Source: Carya illinoinensis (Eukaryota; Streptophyta; Magnoliopsida; Fagales; Juglandaceae). From it: 64,000 nt of DNA. The notes beneath the pieces were generated by a model. The model made no database searches. It was given only the letters and a program-made list of their open reading frames with translations, and was not told the DNA's origin. Made by a program: the position numbers and the translations under genes. Positions 23,130 through 34,947 of this stretch are shown in pieces. The DNA lies in contig NC_056765.1 in assembly GCF_018687715.1 (NCBI RefSeq), positions 17,918,394 through 17,982,393 on the forward strand. Reading direction: 5' to 3'. Positions within the stretch are counted from its first letter, which is position 1; each line of letters opens with the position of its first letter.

Positions 23130-25004
23130 TCAGATTCGCCTGGCTCGGGGCATGAAGCCCACTTTGTAACTCAGATGGTAGAATTCCAGGTATCCATTGA
23201 TCCTTGAAAACATTGATTGCTGCCCATTACCCACTCTCCTTGCACAACCCGATTTTAACAAATCCAAAGCACTATGAATCCCCTTCCAGACATATGAGGA
23301 ATTAAAACCAATTTTTGCTTCAAACAAGGAGCATTGTGGAAAGTACTTTGCTTTGAACATCTTAAAAAGGAGAGAGTTACAATTTGTGAGCAAACGCCAA
23401 CCTTGTTTTGCTAGGAGGGCCTTGTTGAAATCATGCAGATTTTTAAACCCCAATCCCCCTCTAAATTTTGATATACTCAGTTTTTGCCATCCCACCCAGT
23501 GAATTTTCTTCTCCTGAGACTGGTTATTCCACCAAAATCTAGCCATCATCATTTCCATTTCATGACATAAGGATTTAGGGAATAAATAGCAGCTCATTGC
23601 ATATGTCGGAATTGACATTGCTACTGCTTTTAATAAAGTTTCCTTTCCCCATTGAGAAAGCATATTGCCCTTCCACATCTGGATTTTCTGCCATAGCCGT
23701 TGCTTTATACCTACGAATGCTCTTTGTTTAGATCTCCCCACCATGGGAGGAAGCCCCAAATACTTCTCAAATTGCTGAGTGTTGCTTCCTCCCCACATTG
23801 ACATAATGTTAGCTTTCACATCTTCGCCCACATTCTTGCTAAAAGCCATCGCTGTCTTTTCTTTATTTATGCACTGACCTAAGGCTTTCTCATACATCTC
23901 CAGCAGAGATAAAATTTTTTCATTAGTGGGGCCATCAGCTTGGCAGAAAATTACACTATCATCCGCAAATAAAAGATGGTTTACACGAGGGGCCCCTCTA
24001 CAGATTCGTACCCCTTCTATCTTGCCTGGTTCAGCATTTCTTCTTAATAGGTTAATCAAGCCTTCAGTACACAAGAGGAACAAGTAAGGGGATAAGGGAT
24101 CCCCTTGCCTGATTCCTCTATATGGATAGAAAGGACCTTTCGGGCTGCCATTGACAAGGACTGAAAAAGAAACTGTTGATACACACTGCATAACTAGGTC
24201 AGTCCACCTTTGTTCAAAGCCAAGTGCATTCATTATTCCCCTCAAAAAGCCCCATTCAACTCTATCGTACGCTTTACTCATATCAAGCTTAATCGACATG
24301 TAACCCTTCTGACCCACTCTCTTGTTTCTGATGTAGTGCAGAATTTCATACGCCATCAAGACATTATCTGTTATTTGCCTCCCGGGAACAAAAGCACATT
24401 GAGTTTCAGATATAACCATAGGCAGAATTTTCTTGAATCTATTTGCAATGACTTTTGATAATATCTTATAGAGGACATTACAAAGATTAATAGGCCTAAA
24501 ATCAGCTACACCTATAGGATTATATTTCTTGGGGATCAAAGTAAGAAAAGTATGGTTTAGGTCCCTAGGAAAAAACCCCTGATTCAGAGCATTCAAAATA
24601 GCCTTAGTAACTGAGTTTCCAATCTTGCTCCAGTACTTTTGAAAGAATACCGGAGACATACCATCAAGACCCGGAGCCGTGGAAGGGTGCATTTGCTAAA
24701 TAGCTTCCTCAACTTCCTTTGCCTCATAAGGAAGTAGTAAATCTGCATTCATTTGGGGAGAGACCTTTTTTTCTAACCCTGAGAGGACCTCAACAAACTC
24801 TGGATCTGAATCAGAAGAAAATAACCTTTGGAAATAATCAACTATCAACTCGCCCATTTGCTCTCCCCTTTTCCAGTTTCCATTTTCATCTTTTAGTTGT
24901 TTGATCCAGTTTTTTCTCCTCCTTACATTAGCTTTATGATGGAAAAACCTTGAGTTGCTGTCTCCTTCCTTTAACCATAAAACCCTTGACCTTTGTTTCC
25001 ACAT
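23130..25004 (-). pseudogene. LINE ORF2 reverse transcriptase, one in-frame stop
   Basis: 25004–24696 gives WLKEGDSNSRFFHHKAN and the pre-RT region. A single in-frame stop at 24693–24695 interrupts it, and 24692–23130 (520 codons) continues in the same frame. RT motifs in order are STAPGLDGMSPVFFQKYW, LTLIPKK, RPINLCNVLYKILSKVIANR, the VPGRQITDN motif, SIKLDMSKAYDRVEW, GIRQGDPLSPYLFLLCTEGL and the catalytic HLLFADDSVIF. The stop may be recent because the flanking frame is otherwise open. Confidence 0.92.
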
Positions 25005-25008
25005 AAGT

Positions 25009-26031
25009 TCATCCCTTTTCCAGCCATTTCTGGACTTCCTCTCGGGCCACCTTGTGTTGAGGTAGTTGTTGATAAGCTGGGTCCAAATCTTCCATCTCTT
25101 TTAGTTTCTCTTTAGCCGAGGCCAGCTCTTTTTGAACATTTCCAAAAGACCTTCTATTCCATTTTGATAGCTCAACTCCACATTTAGAGATTTTGCCCAT
25201 GAGGTCATTACAATTCCCAATTCCCTCACTTTCATCCCAAACTCTCTCTACAATATGTGTGCAATCTCTGTCCCTTATCCACATTGCTTCAAATCTGAAT
25301 AACCGATGGCCCTTTCGCTTCGTCAGCCCCCCATTAGAGTCCAACCAAATCGGAGTATGATCCGAGTAAGCTGCTACCCCATGTTGGACATGAGTAAAGG
25401 GAAAAGCTTCACACCACATCAAATTTCCCAGAAACCGATCCAGCCTCTCACATATAATATCTCCCTCTCTCCTATTGCACCATGTAAAAGGTTTGCCAGA
25501 AAAACCAAGATCTCTAAGTCCCTTTTCCTCTAACACAGATCTAAATCCTGCCATTTGCCTTTCACTTCTCAGATTCCCCCCATGTTTTTCAGATTGGTTG
25601 AGGATCTCATTGAAATCCCCAAACACCAACCACGGACTAGTCACTCCCCTCCCCAAAGCTTTAACGATAGACCACACCTCCTCCCTTCTCTCGGTTTGTG
25701 GATGGCCATATACCCCCGTGATAATACCCACCCCTCCCTCAAACATAGAATTTCTAATCAAAGCATGAATATGGTGTGAAGAGTAATTTAAAATGTGCAA
25801 ATTAACATCATCTTTCCATAACATTGCTAATCCTCCACTACAACCAAAAGAATCTACAACAAAACAATTCTTAAAACCAAGGGAATACTTACAGAAAATC
25901 CATTGAGCTACTTTCAACCGAGTTTCTTGCAAGAATACCACATCGGGATCTTCCTTCGTAAGCAGGTCACGAAGCGAACGGACTCCCCGTGGGTTCCCAA
26001 GCCCACGGAGATTCCAACTGAAAATCTTCAT
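25009..26031 (-). pseudogene. LINE ORF2 endonuclease domain
   Basis: The frame opens MKIFSWNLRGLGNPRGVRSL, the characteristic start of plant L1 ORF2. It has the apurinic/apyrimidinic-like endonuclease motifs VFLQETR (catalytic Glu), GDFNEI and YSDHTPI (catalytic Asp-His) over about 240 residues, then a linker. It ends at 25009 through a frameshift just before the RT-leading segment WKQRSRVLWLKEGDSN. This domain nicks target DNA for target-primed reverse transcription. Confidence 0.9.
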
Positions 26032-27433
26032 TGAGGCCGGCGGTGCTGTTCCACAGCCACCACCGATGCATTGGGATTGAGGGTTCCCTGCCCATGATGT
26101 TTCTTCCTGCTCCCTGTCTCCTCATTTGAGGCTCCACCCTCTTTTCTCTTCTGGCCACACAGCCTCTGCCCCTGCAAGCCTTCCTTTCCCGATTGGGAAT
26201 TCTTCAGTTCTCTCGGATTATCAAGCCCTGGACGAGACAGGGCCCTCCTAGAGGCCGTCTTGGGTTTTAGAGAAAATGGGCCTTTACCAGCTTGCCCTTT
26301 AGTAAAAGACAGCCCAGATATTTCTGAGCCCGAGCTCCCATCCGAAAGGCCCAATACGGGAACCTCCACCAGGGTCTCCCCTTCCGAAGCTTCTGGAACC
26401 AACCCCGAAGGTTCTCCGTCGGTCGGCGCCTCTCCTTCCACCTCAACTATCTCTCTTCCTTCGGTCTGGTTCGGTTCCTTTAGAACAATGGATTCTCCCC
26501 CTTCGTTCGTCCCCTGGAGCTGCCCAGTAACCACATCTTTGGTTGAGTCGGGATCCCCCTCGTTTGCTAGCACTATGGGTTCCGAAAAAGGAGCCGAGTC
26601 TCCTCCCGATGGTTTTTTGGCCTTCGTTTCCGTGGTGGTTCCGGAAGCCCCTGCCGATGGTCTTTCACTCCTTGTCCTGGGTTCCCATTTGCCTTCTCGT
26701 CGAGTGGAGCTGAAATTTTCCCTCATCCAATCACCATATGGGAACTGCTCAGGGGAATCGCCCATTGGAGCATCTTCGCATTCCCTGACTGTATGACCTA
26801 GGGTCCCACAGAAATAACACATATCCGGCAGCCGTTCGTACGAGAACCGAACCCAACACGACCCACCTTCACCCACTTTCAATCGTTTCCTCCTCTGAAG
26901 GGGTTGGGATATATCTATCAGAATTCTTACCCTCATGTATTCACCCCATTCAAACTCTCCTTTCTCTAAATCAACTTCAATAACTTCTCCCAGCATGTTT
27001 CCCACTAGATTTCCAACATAGGAATTTCGGGCCATTAAGGGAAGGTCATGTATACGTACCCAAAAGGCCGCATGCTTTATTTGAATCGAATTGATTTGCA
27101 TCGAGCCTTCGAAAGGTTTGATGAGGAGCAGCTATTTGTCAAAATGCCAAGGTCCATTCCTCTCCACTTTCGATTTATCTCCCTCGTTTTTGAACTCAAT
27201 CAGCGTAAATACCGTGTTCAGATCCCTGAACTTTTAACTGGTCTCCACACTTTCTTCATAGTAGCCTTGAGCGCATCATGGTTATAATGCTTTCTAGTGA
27301 GTAAGCACATTATCAGACAATGCTTTCCCCTATTCAGAACCTCCTCTACTATTCTTGTATCAACGAATACCTCTTCATTCTCCTTCTCTGTTAGGGACAA
27401 CGAAGCGTACAAAGAGTCCAAATCCCCAGTCAT
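26028..27433 (-). pseudogene. LINE ORF1 (DUF4283 plus CCHC zinc knuckle), broken
   Basis: The start at 27433 gives MTGDLDSLYASLSLTEKE, the usual N-terminus of plant LINE ORF1 (DUF4283). This frame ends at 27218 in a stop. The homologous protein resumes after a one-base shift and then meets a TAG just before 27101. The rest (27101–26028) is open and contains AAFWVRIHDLPLMARN, then the zinc knuckle CYFCGTLGHTVREC, then a long Pro/Ser/Glu-rich tail. The product would bind LINE RNA. Confidence 0.85.
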
Positions 27434-28084
27434 CTTTCTTCTTTCGAAAAAACTCGTACGCCGACGAGAAAGGAAAAACCCCTACTCTAGAGACGAGAGA
27501 GGACAAAATGAAATCGTAGATTAAACTTGGAATGATTTTAAAAACACGCTTCTGGTTTATTATATTATATTACTCATTCAAAACCGACTTTAAAGTCAAT
27601 CACGTGTTCTGAAAAAAAAAAGGTTAAATTCTATCCCTTTCAATTTAAAGAATTGTGAGCTATTGCATGTTCTAGTTTTCTTTTTTGATTCATGGCATCT
27701 GGAGTGTGACTATAGTCAGAGCGGCCTTTTATTTTTGGGTATACAACTTCTTTATTGAATTAATGAAAACAAAATTGATATCTAGACAACCACGTTACAA
27801 CTTTTATACATTAAGCATATAATATTTAAATATTAATTTATATAAAATTTATAGAATATTTATTTAATTTTAATGAATTTGAATTTAAGAAATAATAAAA
27901 CTTAGTGATTAGTTGTATAAGAATATAGTGTGGCTGTCTACTTATCATTGCTCATATAAAAACATAATATTCATTGCAGAACCCTTAAAATTATTTAAAA
28001 AAATTAAAATATCAATACTTTCTTATATTACTTGATGTAACAAACTAAGATGTCGAGGGTGTCAAATCATACGTTGAAATAATA

Positions 28085-28134
28085 GGTGACGTTTCTCAAC
28101 CGCGCGCTACAATTGAGTTCTCTCCTTATAAAAC
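28085..28134 (+). promoter_or_regulatory. Core promoter of the SDR gene
   Basis: A TATA-like TATAAAAC at 28127–28134 lies about 80 bp upstream of the chosen ATG. GGTGACGTTT (about 28086) contains a TGACG/ACGT core of the kind bound by bZIP factors. The spacing fits a short 5' UTR. Binding itself is inference. Confidence 0.45.
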
Positions 28135-28212
28135 ATCACCAGATCACAATATCATGATATCCTCACATCAAATTAGCTAGCACTCCCCACGCCATCACAA
28201 CTAATAATAAAT

Positions 28213-29185
28213 ATGAACGGCGCATCCTTGCTAGCTCCCATTGCTCAGAGGTAATAATAAAAAGCAAAGCTTTTGGTACCTTTTTGCGTTAATTTCCTTT
28301 CATAATATTATTCTCCTTCTCTCCATAATTTATATCATTCGTTGTGATATTTCGAGATTTTCCATAATAAAATTTAGAATATGCAGATTAGCAGGTAAGG
28401 TTGCTTTGATAACCGGAGGTGCAAGTGGAATCGGCGAGAGTACGGCAAGACTATTCGCTAAACATGGTGCTAAGGTCATCATTACTGACATCCAGGACGA
28501 GCTTGGTTTCTCGGTTTGCCAAGACAAAAGCATCAATGGTGCCATTTCCTATGTCCACTGCGATGTCACTAGCGAGTCTGATGTCCAGAATGCTGTCAAT
28601 ACTGCGGTGTCAAAGCATGGAAAACTCGACATAATGTTCAACAATGCAGGCTATGCTGGCCAAGGCAAAGCAAACATCTTAGCCGTCGAGCCAGAGGGTT
28701 ACAAGAGATCTTTTGATGTGAATGTCTTGGGCTCATTTCTTGGGGCAAAACATGCGGCCAAAGTAATGATTCCAGCAAAAAGGGGCACCATTCTATTCAC
28801 CGCAAGCTGTGCAACACAGTCACATGGATTGACCTCGCACATCTACACAGCAGCCAAGCATGCCGTTGTGGGACTAACAAAGAATTTATGCGTTGAGTTG
28901 GGGCAGTACGGAATTAGAGTCAACTGCATATCACCACATGGTGTGGCCACTCCTATGCTCCTAAAACACATGGGAATAGACGAGAAGAAAAAGGCGGAAG
29001 AGATTATATCCTCCTCGGCAAATTTGAAAGGGCCAGTTTTGGAAGTAGGAGATTTGGCAGAGGCAGCGTTGTTCTTAGCAAGCGAGGAGTCCAAGTACGT
29101 GAGTGGGGTCAACCTTGTCGTGGATGGGGGTTTTAGTACAACCAATGCAGCTTTTGAACAGAGCACAAAAAAGTTCTTCACCTAA
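28213..29185 (+). CDS. Short-chain dehydrogenase/reductase, secoisolariciresinol dehydrogenase-like
   Basis: Two exons: 28213–28250 and 28387–29185, with a 136-bp GT–AG intron; an uninterrupted reading through the intron would give a false start at 28241. The spliced product is 278 residues, the usual length of this plant SDR110C family. Visible motifs are the NAD-binding TGGASGIG (22–29), an Asp after the second strand (about 47) favouring NAD(H), NNAG (98–101), catalytic Ser153 (FTASCAT), Tyr166 and Lys170 (YTAAK), and the C-terminal YVSGVNLVVDGG. Known members oxidise secoisolariciresinol to matairesinol in lignan synthesis, or xanthoxin and other alcohols, in the cytosol. The exact substrate here cannot be read from sequence. 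All catalytic residues are present and there are no breaks, so it is probably functional. It is the only gene between the two 4-kb duplicated blocks. Confidence 0.93.
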
Positions 29186-29335
29186 GAACAAAAACATTAT
29201 GGTTATCTTTTGTCCAAGCTTATTTCTATATATATATATATATATAGATATATATGCATGTTTTCATTAGCGTACCTACGGGTTGCAATCGTAATCTTTG
29301 TATGTTGAGATCTAAATAATTTCCCATGAAGTTAT

Positions 29336-29364
29336 AATAAATTCATGGGGCCATGATGAATAAA
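29336..29364 (+). terminator. Candidate poly(A) signals of the SDR gene
   Basis: AATAAA occurs at 29336–29341 and again at 29359–29364, about 150–180 bp after the stop codon, in AT-rich sequence. A TA microsatellite (about 29228–29246) lies in the presumed 3' UTR. Confidence 0.45.
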
Positions 29365-30939
29365 TAAAATTTAATAGCATATTCGGTTTCTAATCTTGAA
29401 TTGAGTATTTTATTCTTTATAAAGAGGTTTTTTTTCATTACTATATTAATATTTAAGGTAGGGGTATGTGCAAGGTGCATAATTGTGTGATAGCACAGTA
29501 ATTGAGTTGCGGAGAGCTATTTATCATGAGAATTTGAAGTTGGTTAGCACACAAAGTGACGAACAAACAATCATGACATTAATTTCTTAAATTAGACTCG
29601 TATTGGGCACATCATGTAATTTCGTTGGGTTCAAATTTTCTAATAGGATGAGAGTACCACATTACAGTACCATATATAGGAGTACTTAAGAATTATTAAC
29701 CAACAAAACCGAGCAATTTCTAGCTTGTAACCTTAATCACTGCCAGTCCAAATGACTCCCCATGTAGCTAGTCATGACTTAACCATGACATTCAATTTGC
29801 CAATTACACAACTAGAGTTTTTGTTACAGTTTTAGCAAGAAAATAAGGATTTTGTCAAGCTGGAAGTACTATCTAATTGAAAGTCTATTTATATATTTTT
29901 TGACACACCAACACATTATTGGATTGAGTCCCAAACTGATGGAGTAATATTAGTATTTTAGTTCTTTTCTAACAATAATGCTTCCACAATATGTGATGTA
30001 TTGACAAAACTTAGGCAAAGTTGTAGTTGACTTAGCCAAAGGCTCGAGGAAAGTGAAAACTGCTTATGCACTAGTGATTGTCATTTTTCCCAGTGAACTA
30101 ATTAAACAAGAGGATCACCGTATATTTATGTGTAATAGGTGATGTATGTGATCTTACGTTACTTAAGAATGTGAAATTTTTACTTTTTATAATAATTATA
30201 ATGGGACTCTAATTATACCATTAATATAAACATTGAACCTGTATAGCCACATGGTCAAAACCATAACCAATTTGTCATGGTGCATGATGTTTCATTTGTT
30301 CTGTCCTACATGCATTGGTCAATATAGGTGTCTCGTTATTGATGGGGTTGGATATTTGTTTTTGAATGTTTGAATTTAAGCTTGGTCCATATAGGTGTCG
30401 TGCTTGAAACTTTGAATCTAGATACAACGTGATTTATAACTTTGAACAAATAGCTCATCAGTTGATCATGGTACATATAGGCGTCCCGAATGACTAGTAC
30501 GGTATACAGATTAGTTGCAACATTTCAACATCTTAAGGGCAGGCATGCAAGAAGATGATCATAATGACTATATGGCAAAAAACTATTCTTCTGTTTCTAA
30601 AACCTGGACTACAAATGTTGTTAGAATAGTTAGTGTGTCAGTGTTAGAATTCCACATGCATTGTTTGTGAATGTTCATTGTATAACCTTCGGTCTCCTAT
30701 ATATAGCTACCCTGTATATATAGTATATTCATTAGGACTGTGCAACTGATTTCTGAACCAGTATACCGAGGTTCCGAACTGGATACCCAAGTATATCCAG
30801 CCCCAAACCCGAGTTAACCCAATTTTTTTTCTTCAAAAGCTTGTATGTTATTTTTTTTTCAAGAAAAAAGATTATTGAGAAGCAGTATTTTTTTTTTTAA
30901 TCTAAAAGCCTAAAATATATCAAAATGGAAAACTAAATG
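29365..30939. other. Intergenic sequence downstream of the SDR gene
   Basis: No gene is seen. It is AT-rich and apparently unique within the window up to about 30730. From about 30734 a GC-richer segment with GAACCAGTATACC and AACTGGATACCC motifs resembles 31390–31505 in inverted form. Homopolymer T-runs occur near 30850 and 30890. Confidence 0.6.
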
Positions 30940-31382
30940 ATTCAAAACTTTTTTCCTAAGCTGCTGCAAAACCTGTAGCATAAGATATAAAATATTAACT
31001 AAGAAGTATTAATATGAACTTATTAATTAATTAGAATGATCAGAAACGTGACCCGGCCAAGTAAGTATGATGGATTTATACACTATGACAACATGAACAA
31101 ATCAAGGTGCCAACATAGCACACGAGCTCCTTACATAGACCCAAGTAAGACTACCTAATTTGAAATGAGCAAGTAAATGTCATACAGGTGCAGAGGTGCC
31201 ATCGTTATTTTTTCTATCAAAAGAAGAATCTTTATTTTGCATATTCTAAATTTGGTAATCCATCCGTGCAATACAATTCAATACAATTTTCAGTTCAATT
31301 TGCATGAGAGAAAGGATGATTTCCAGTTCAATAAAATTTCACCAAATTGTGTATATTGGCGTACAATTTGACAACTACATAT

Positions 31383-31510
31383 GTTTCAAACAAAAACATC
31401 CGTATACCCGGACTAATCCAGTCTGAAACCCAATCAGGATTTAAAACTCGGGTTCCGGGCCGGGTATACCCGAATTCCTGGTCTAGTACCCGGTTGAACA
31501 CCGCTAAATG
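31383..31510. repeat. Copy-B-specific insertion, inverted relative of 30734–30830
   Basis: Copy A reads directly from CTACAGATGTTT to GGCCTTTCCAC, whereas copy B has about 125 extra bases between matching ATGTTT motifs. The inserted sequence is GC-richer, with CGGGTATACCCG and TACCCGGTTGAACACC. Its reverse complement resembles 30734–30830 (GACTGTGCAACTGA..., AACTGGATACCC). The two segments may be the inverted ends of one element or two related small repeats. Confidence 0.4.
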
Positions 31511-32329
31511 TTTGACCTTTCCACTAACCTATTGTGGAGAAGAATGATTTGTCACTACATTCAACAACAAAAACTAAGAAGAAAGTCCTAACAATAGGCA
31601 TGGCAATAATCGTCCGGAGCTAGAAAAGACCTAGCACACAGTTAGTCCGTATGAGTGCCGAGATCGCTATGGACATCGACTACGAAGCGTGATGGTTGTT
31701 ATGATCCCACAATGACTAAATATGAGATTGGTTGGTGGTTTATAAACTCCTAGACATTCTTCCCTTGTAAGCCGGTTTTCAAGGGTGAGTTCTATAAGGG
31801 TTCATAACAATAGGTGCCTTGTACCTCTAAGAATCCATCTATAGCTTAATTAGCATTAGTGTTTTTTATTCATACTTTCTATTTAGCGTTTTAGTAATAA
31901 TCTTGTATGATTAGTTTATTTTTAAAAAAACATAGGACTCTTAGGTTGTAACACGTGTTGAAGAGTGTAAAACTACACCAGATCCTACCCAAAGGTGCCC
32001 CCCTTTTCTAATTACAGCTCATGTCAAAGTCCATTTTTCCTAAGCGTTGGCAGCTAGATTAAATTGAAGAATTAGATTGGGCGATTTTACTCTCGTTTAT
32101 AATACAAATAGAACAATTTTGCATACTAGATCACCATCTTACTCTTATTCCATTATTGATAAGATTATATTATTCATCAACTTTTAGTTTTTTTCCTATT
32201 TAAAAAAAAAAATTAATTAATAAGGATTGGGAATTTGGGGTAACATTTTAATTAAAAATTAATAAATAGTGCCACCAAACATAAAGTTCATCATAGTGTA
32301 GATAAAAAATGTGTACATGGGATTTGGGG

Positions 32330-32541
32330 CCCCGCTTGGTTAACCAAAACCAAAAATCTCATCTTATCTCATCTTAACTCATCATTACAAATTTTTCAAA
32401 TCCTCATACAAAATATAATAAATAATTTAACTTTTTTAAATCTCAATATAAAATTAATATTAAAAAATTATATTATAACAATATTTTATTCATTAATATT
32501 CAAAATATCTCATCTTATCTCATCTGTGTAACCAAACAGGC
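32330..32541. mobile_element. MITE-like repeat, paralogous copy of 17439–17650
   Basis: It begins CCCGCTTGGTTAACC and ends GTAACCAAACAGG, with TCTCATCTTATCTC just inside. It sits at the same place in the duplicated block as its partner, so both descend from one insertion made before the duplication. Confidence 0.65.
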
Positions 32542-32940
32542 ATGTGAAAATAACGTATAGAAAAAGAGATATAATATAATATATAAAAGCAATTTAATCA
32601 AAAGAAATACTTTTGTCACAAAATAAAACAATCTATAAAAATAAACTTACAAATTGACGTGACATGATGTGATATATTAAATTATAAAATTATTTTTATT
32701 GTAAACTAAATCTAATATAAACCGTATCAATTTATGAATTTACTATTATAGAATCATTTTGTGACTGTAATACTTCTCATTTTATAATAGAGTGGGAGTA
32801 TTATGCTATCCACATGGAAGAACAAAGGTTGTTTGTAGATTTTAATCAAACTAATTAGAGCACTAGCATTGGGTTAAGAAAAGCTTTGGCCAGCTTTTAG
32901 CTATCTTGCCACTTTATATTTTAACTACCGTTCTCAAAAC

Positions 32941-33118
32941 TTAGGATTAGTTTGGGTAATAGAATATTTTGATAATATTTTATTATTATTCATTATTTTT
33001 TATCTACTTTTCATAATTTTTTTTACTATCTACTACTATTTAATATTTTATAATTACTTTTTTATTATTATTTACAGAATATGATCTGAGATATATCACT
33101 ATCCAAATACAAACTTAG
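32941..33118. mobile_element. MITE-like repeat, paralogous copy of 18059–18223
   Basis: The ends TTAGGATTAGTTTGGGTA and TATCCAAATACAAACTTA are inverted. The position in the block is equivalent to that of the copy-A element. Confidence 0.55.
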
Positions 33119-34947
33119 TCTTTACGTTATATTAACCATCTAATTCTTTATAAGAATAAAATATAAATTATTTATTTTTTTATCCACTTTGTTAAATGGT
33201 CATATTTTATAGATCTAAAGGTCATATTTTACATAATTTTTAACGATCATGTTTCTTATTTAATTTCCATATTTAAAAAATTATATATATATATATAAAC
33301 TTTTCCGATAAATTTTTTTTTTTTTTTTTTTTTGTTATTTAGAATCCAATAGTTTTAAATATCGTATAGCCCACATATGGTTAAGTTATAAATATGTCTA
33401 ATTCTTTATAAGAATCCAATAGTATTGTTTGAGATGTGGAGAGAGAGAGAATAATATTTGTTAAGAGAGTTTGATAAAGATGCTGAACTACTGTAGCTCT
33501 GAAAGTTTGAGATGCATACTCCAACGGTCCAACCAATGTGACTGCTGTGGTGGGCTTAGGCTCCAAGTATTGTTGGGCCTATGAAGGCCCATTTAAGGAG
33601 TGATTCACCGGTCTATTCAAGGTTTTTTTTCCCCTTGAATTTCTATTTATTTTTGTGAGCTTATTCGTGATGTTCTTGTTTTCTCATAGCTTATACAGAA
33701 TAGTTTCCTTCCAATTTGAAGCTCTCTTTAAGGATTTCTCAGCTCCACTAAAGTTTTTCCTCCAACAAATATATATTTTGATGCATTATCCATTACATCT
33801 CTTCTTTTGGTTTTGTAATATAATTCTAAATTAAAAATTACACTTTACACTTCTCGAATAATCATTTTTTGTAATATACTTTTCACATGACATAATTTAA
33901 TTTTTATAATTATGTTGTAAGAATGGTATATGGGATCTGTGTATACAGACAGACCCATGTACCAACCGTTTTCAATTACAAAATATAAAATTTCACTTTT
34001 CGAAGCAAGTCATTTTCTCATACCACATCGAGTAAAAATAAATTGTATTTATGGATATTATAATCCAACGGCTCCTAAGTGTAGAGTTAAATAACCCTTG
34101 GTGTAGATAGAATTATAGAGTTGTTTAATTAGGTCCGATTAGTCAAATTGGATAATTAACAGATCAAAAGATGTAACCTTCCTTCCTAAGTCTTTTTATT
34201 TTTTATTTTTATGAATAATGCTAGATATAAGTTTTAAATAGATAAATTTTGTGTAAATTTTTTGTAAAAAAAGTGAGTCCGACGAGAAAATAATAATTTT
34301 TTTTACACCTTTTTAATACACGTGAGGTTCATTTTTTTTTTTTATAAAAGTTTGTGTAGAATTTATACAAATTATTTCTTTTTTTATTCTATGAGAGAAG
34401 ATGAGAAATGAAGGCATAGAAAACTAGGCTCCCTGCCGACCAATGCTTAGTCAAAAAGCATAATTAATTAATAAATTAAAGCGTACATAATCACACGGTA
34501 ACATGGAGTTATTAAAAATGTCAACTTATTAATGTCGGTGTCATAATTCGCCGCGTAAACTTTCATAATCTTTTTGGGTGATGCTACACGTAGGGGATTA
34601 GAATCTTCACCCAACGGTAAAAATATTTTCTTTTTTATTTAAACATTTTAAATATTTTTTTAACAATACCAAAAAGTTACAAATTTATTAAAAAATAAAC
34701 CTAATCAATGGATTTTGTTGGTGGATGATGTTATAGGTGGAGTAGTATTTTCTTAATTTTTGTATTTTAAAATAATACAACTGTTATTCAATTTAGATTT
34801 AAAAATGATGACGCGGCAGTTATTCAAACTTGGAATGATTTTAAAAACACGCTGCTGGGTTGATTATATTATATTACTCATTCAAAACAGACTTTAAAGT
34901 CAATCACGTGTTTTAAAAAAAAAATGGTTAAATTCTATCCCTTTCAA

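Larger units (their letters stand above)
21880..27522 (-). mobile_element. Nearly full-length L1-type LINE with 17-bp target duplication
   Basis: The 5.6-kb minus-strand element is bounded by the perfect 17-bp repeat AAACTTGGAATGATTTT (21863–21879 and 27523–27539). The plus-strand T-run next to 21880 is its poly(A) tail. From 27522 leftward come a short 5' leader, ORF1 (nucleic-acid-binding, CCHC) and ORF2 (endonuclease, RT, zf-RVT, RNase H). ORF1 and ORF2 overlap slightly near 26028–26031. Every long frame has at least one lesion, so it is no longer active. The empty site is at 34826–34842 in the paralogous block. Confidence 0.92.
8368..27643 (+). repeat. Duplicated ~4-kb block, copy A (expanded by three retroelement insertions)
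   Basis: The sequence beginning near 8368 (ATTCAAAACTTTTTTCC) and ending near 27643 (TCTATCCCTTTCAA) is collinear and same-strand with 30940–34947 once three insertions are removed: 8964–16728, 19007–20834 and 21880–27522. After removing these and their target duplications, about 4.0 kb remains, essentially the length of copy B. The homologous parts are 8368–8963, 16729–19006, 20835–21879 and 27523–27643. The block contains no gene. It holds at least two MITE-like repeats shared by both copies, so those predate the duplication. Confidence 0.88.
30940..34947 (+). repeat. Duplicated ~4-kb block, copy B (lacking the three retroelements)
   Basis: It is collinear with copy A (8368–27643) without the Gypsy element or the two LINEs. 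The empty sites are at about 31671–31680, 33857–33870 and 34826–34842. It has its own ~125-bp insertion at about 31383–31510, absent from copy A. No credible gene is present. It contains the same MITE-like repeats (32330–32541 and 32941–33118), a TA microsatellite (about 33282–33296) and poly-T runs. Confidence 0.88.

Noticed and set aside
26260..26796. 178-codon plus-strand frame opposite LINE ORF1
   Set aside because: It is the antisense shadow of the Pro/Ser/Glu-rich ORF1 tail.
28241..28386. Unspliced start of the SDR protein with an extra hydrophobic N-terminus
   Set aside because: The segment has a GT donor at 28251 and an AG acceptor at 28385–28386. Splicing to the ATG at 28213 gives the family's usual N-terminus and length, so the apparent membrane-like leader is intron.
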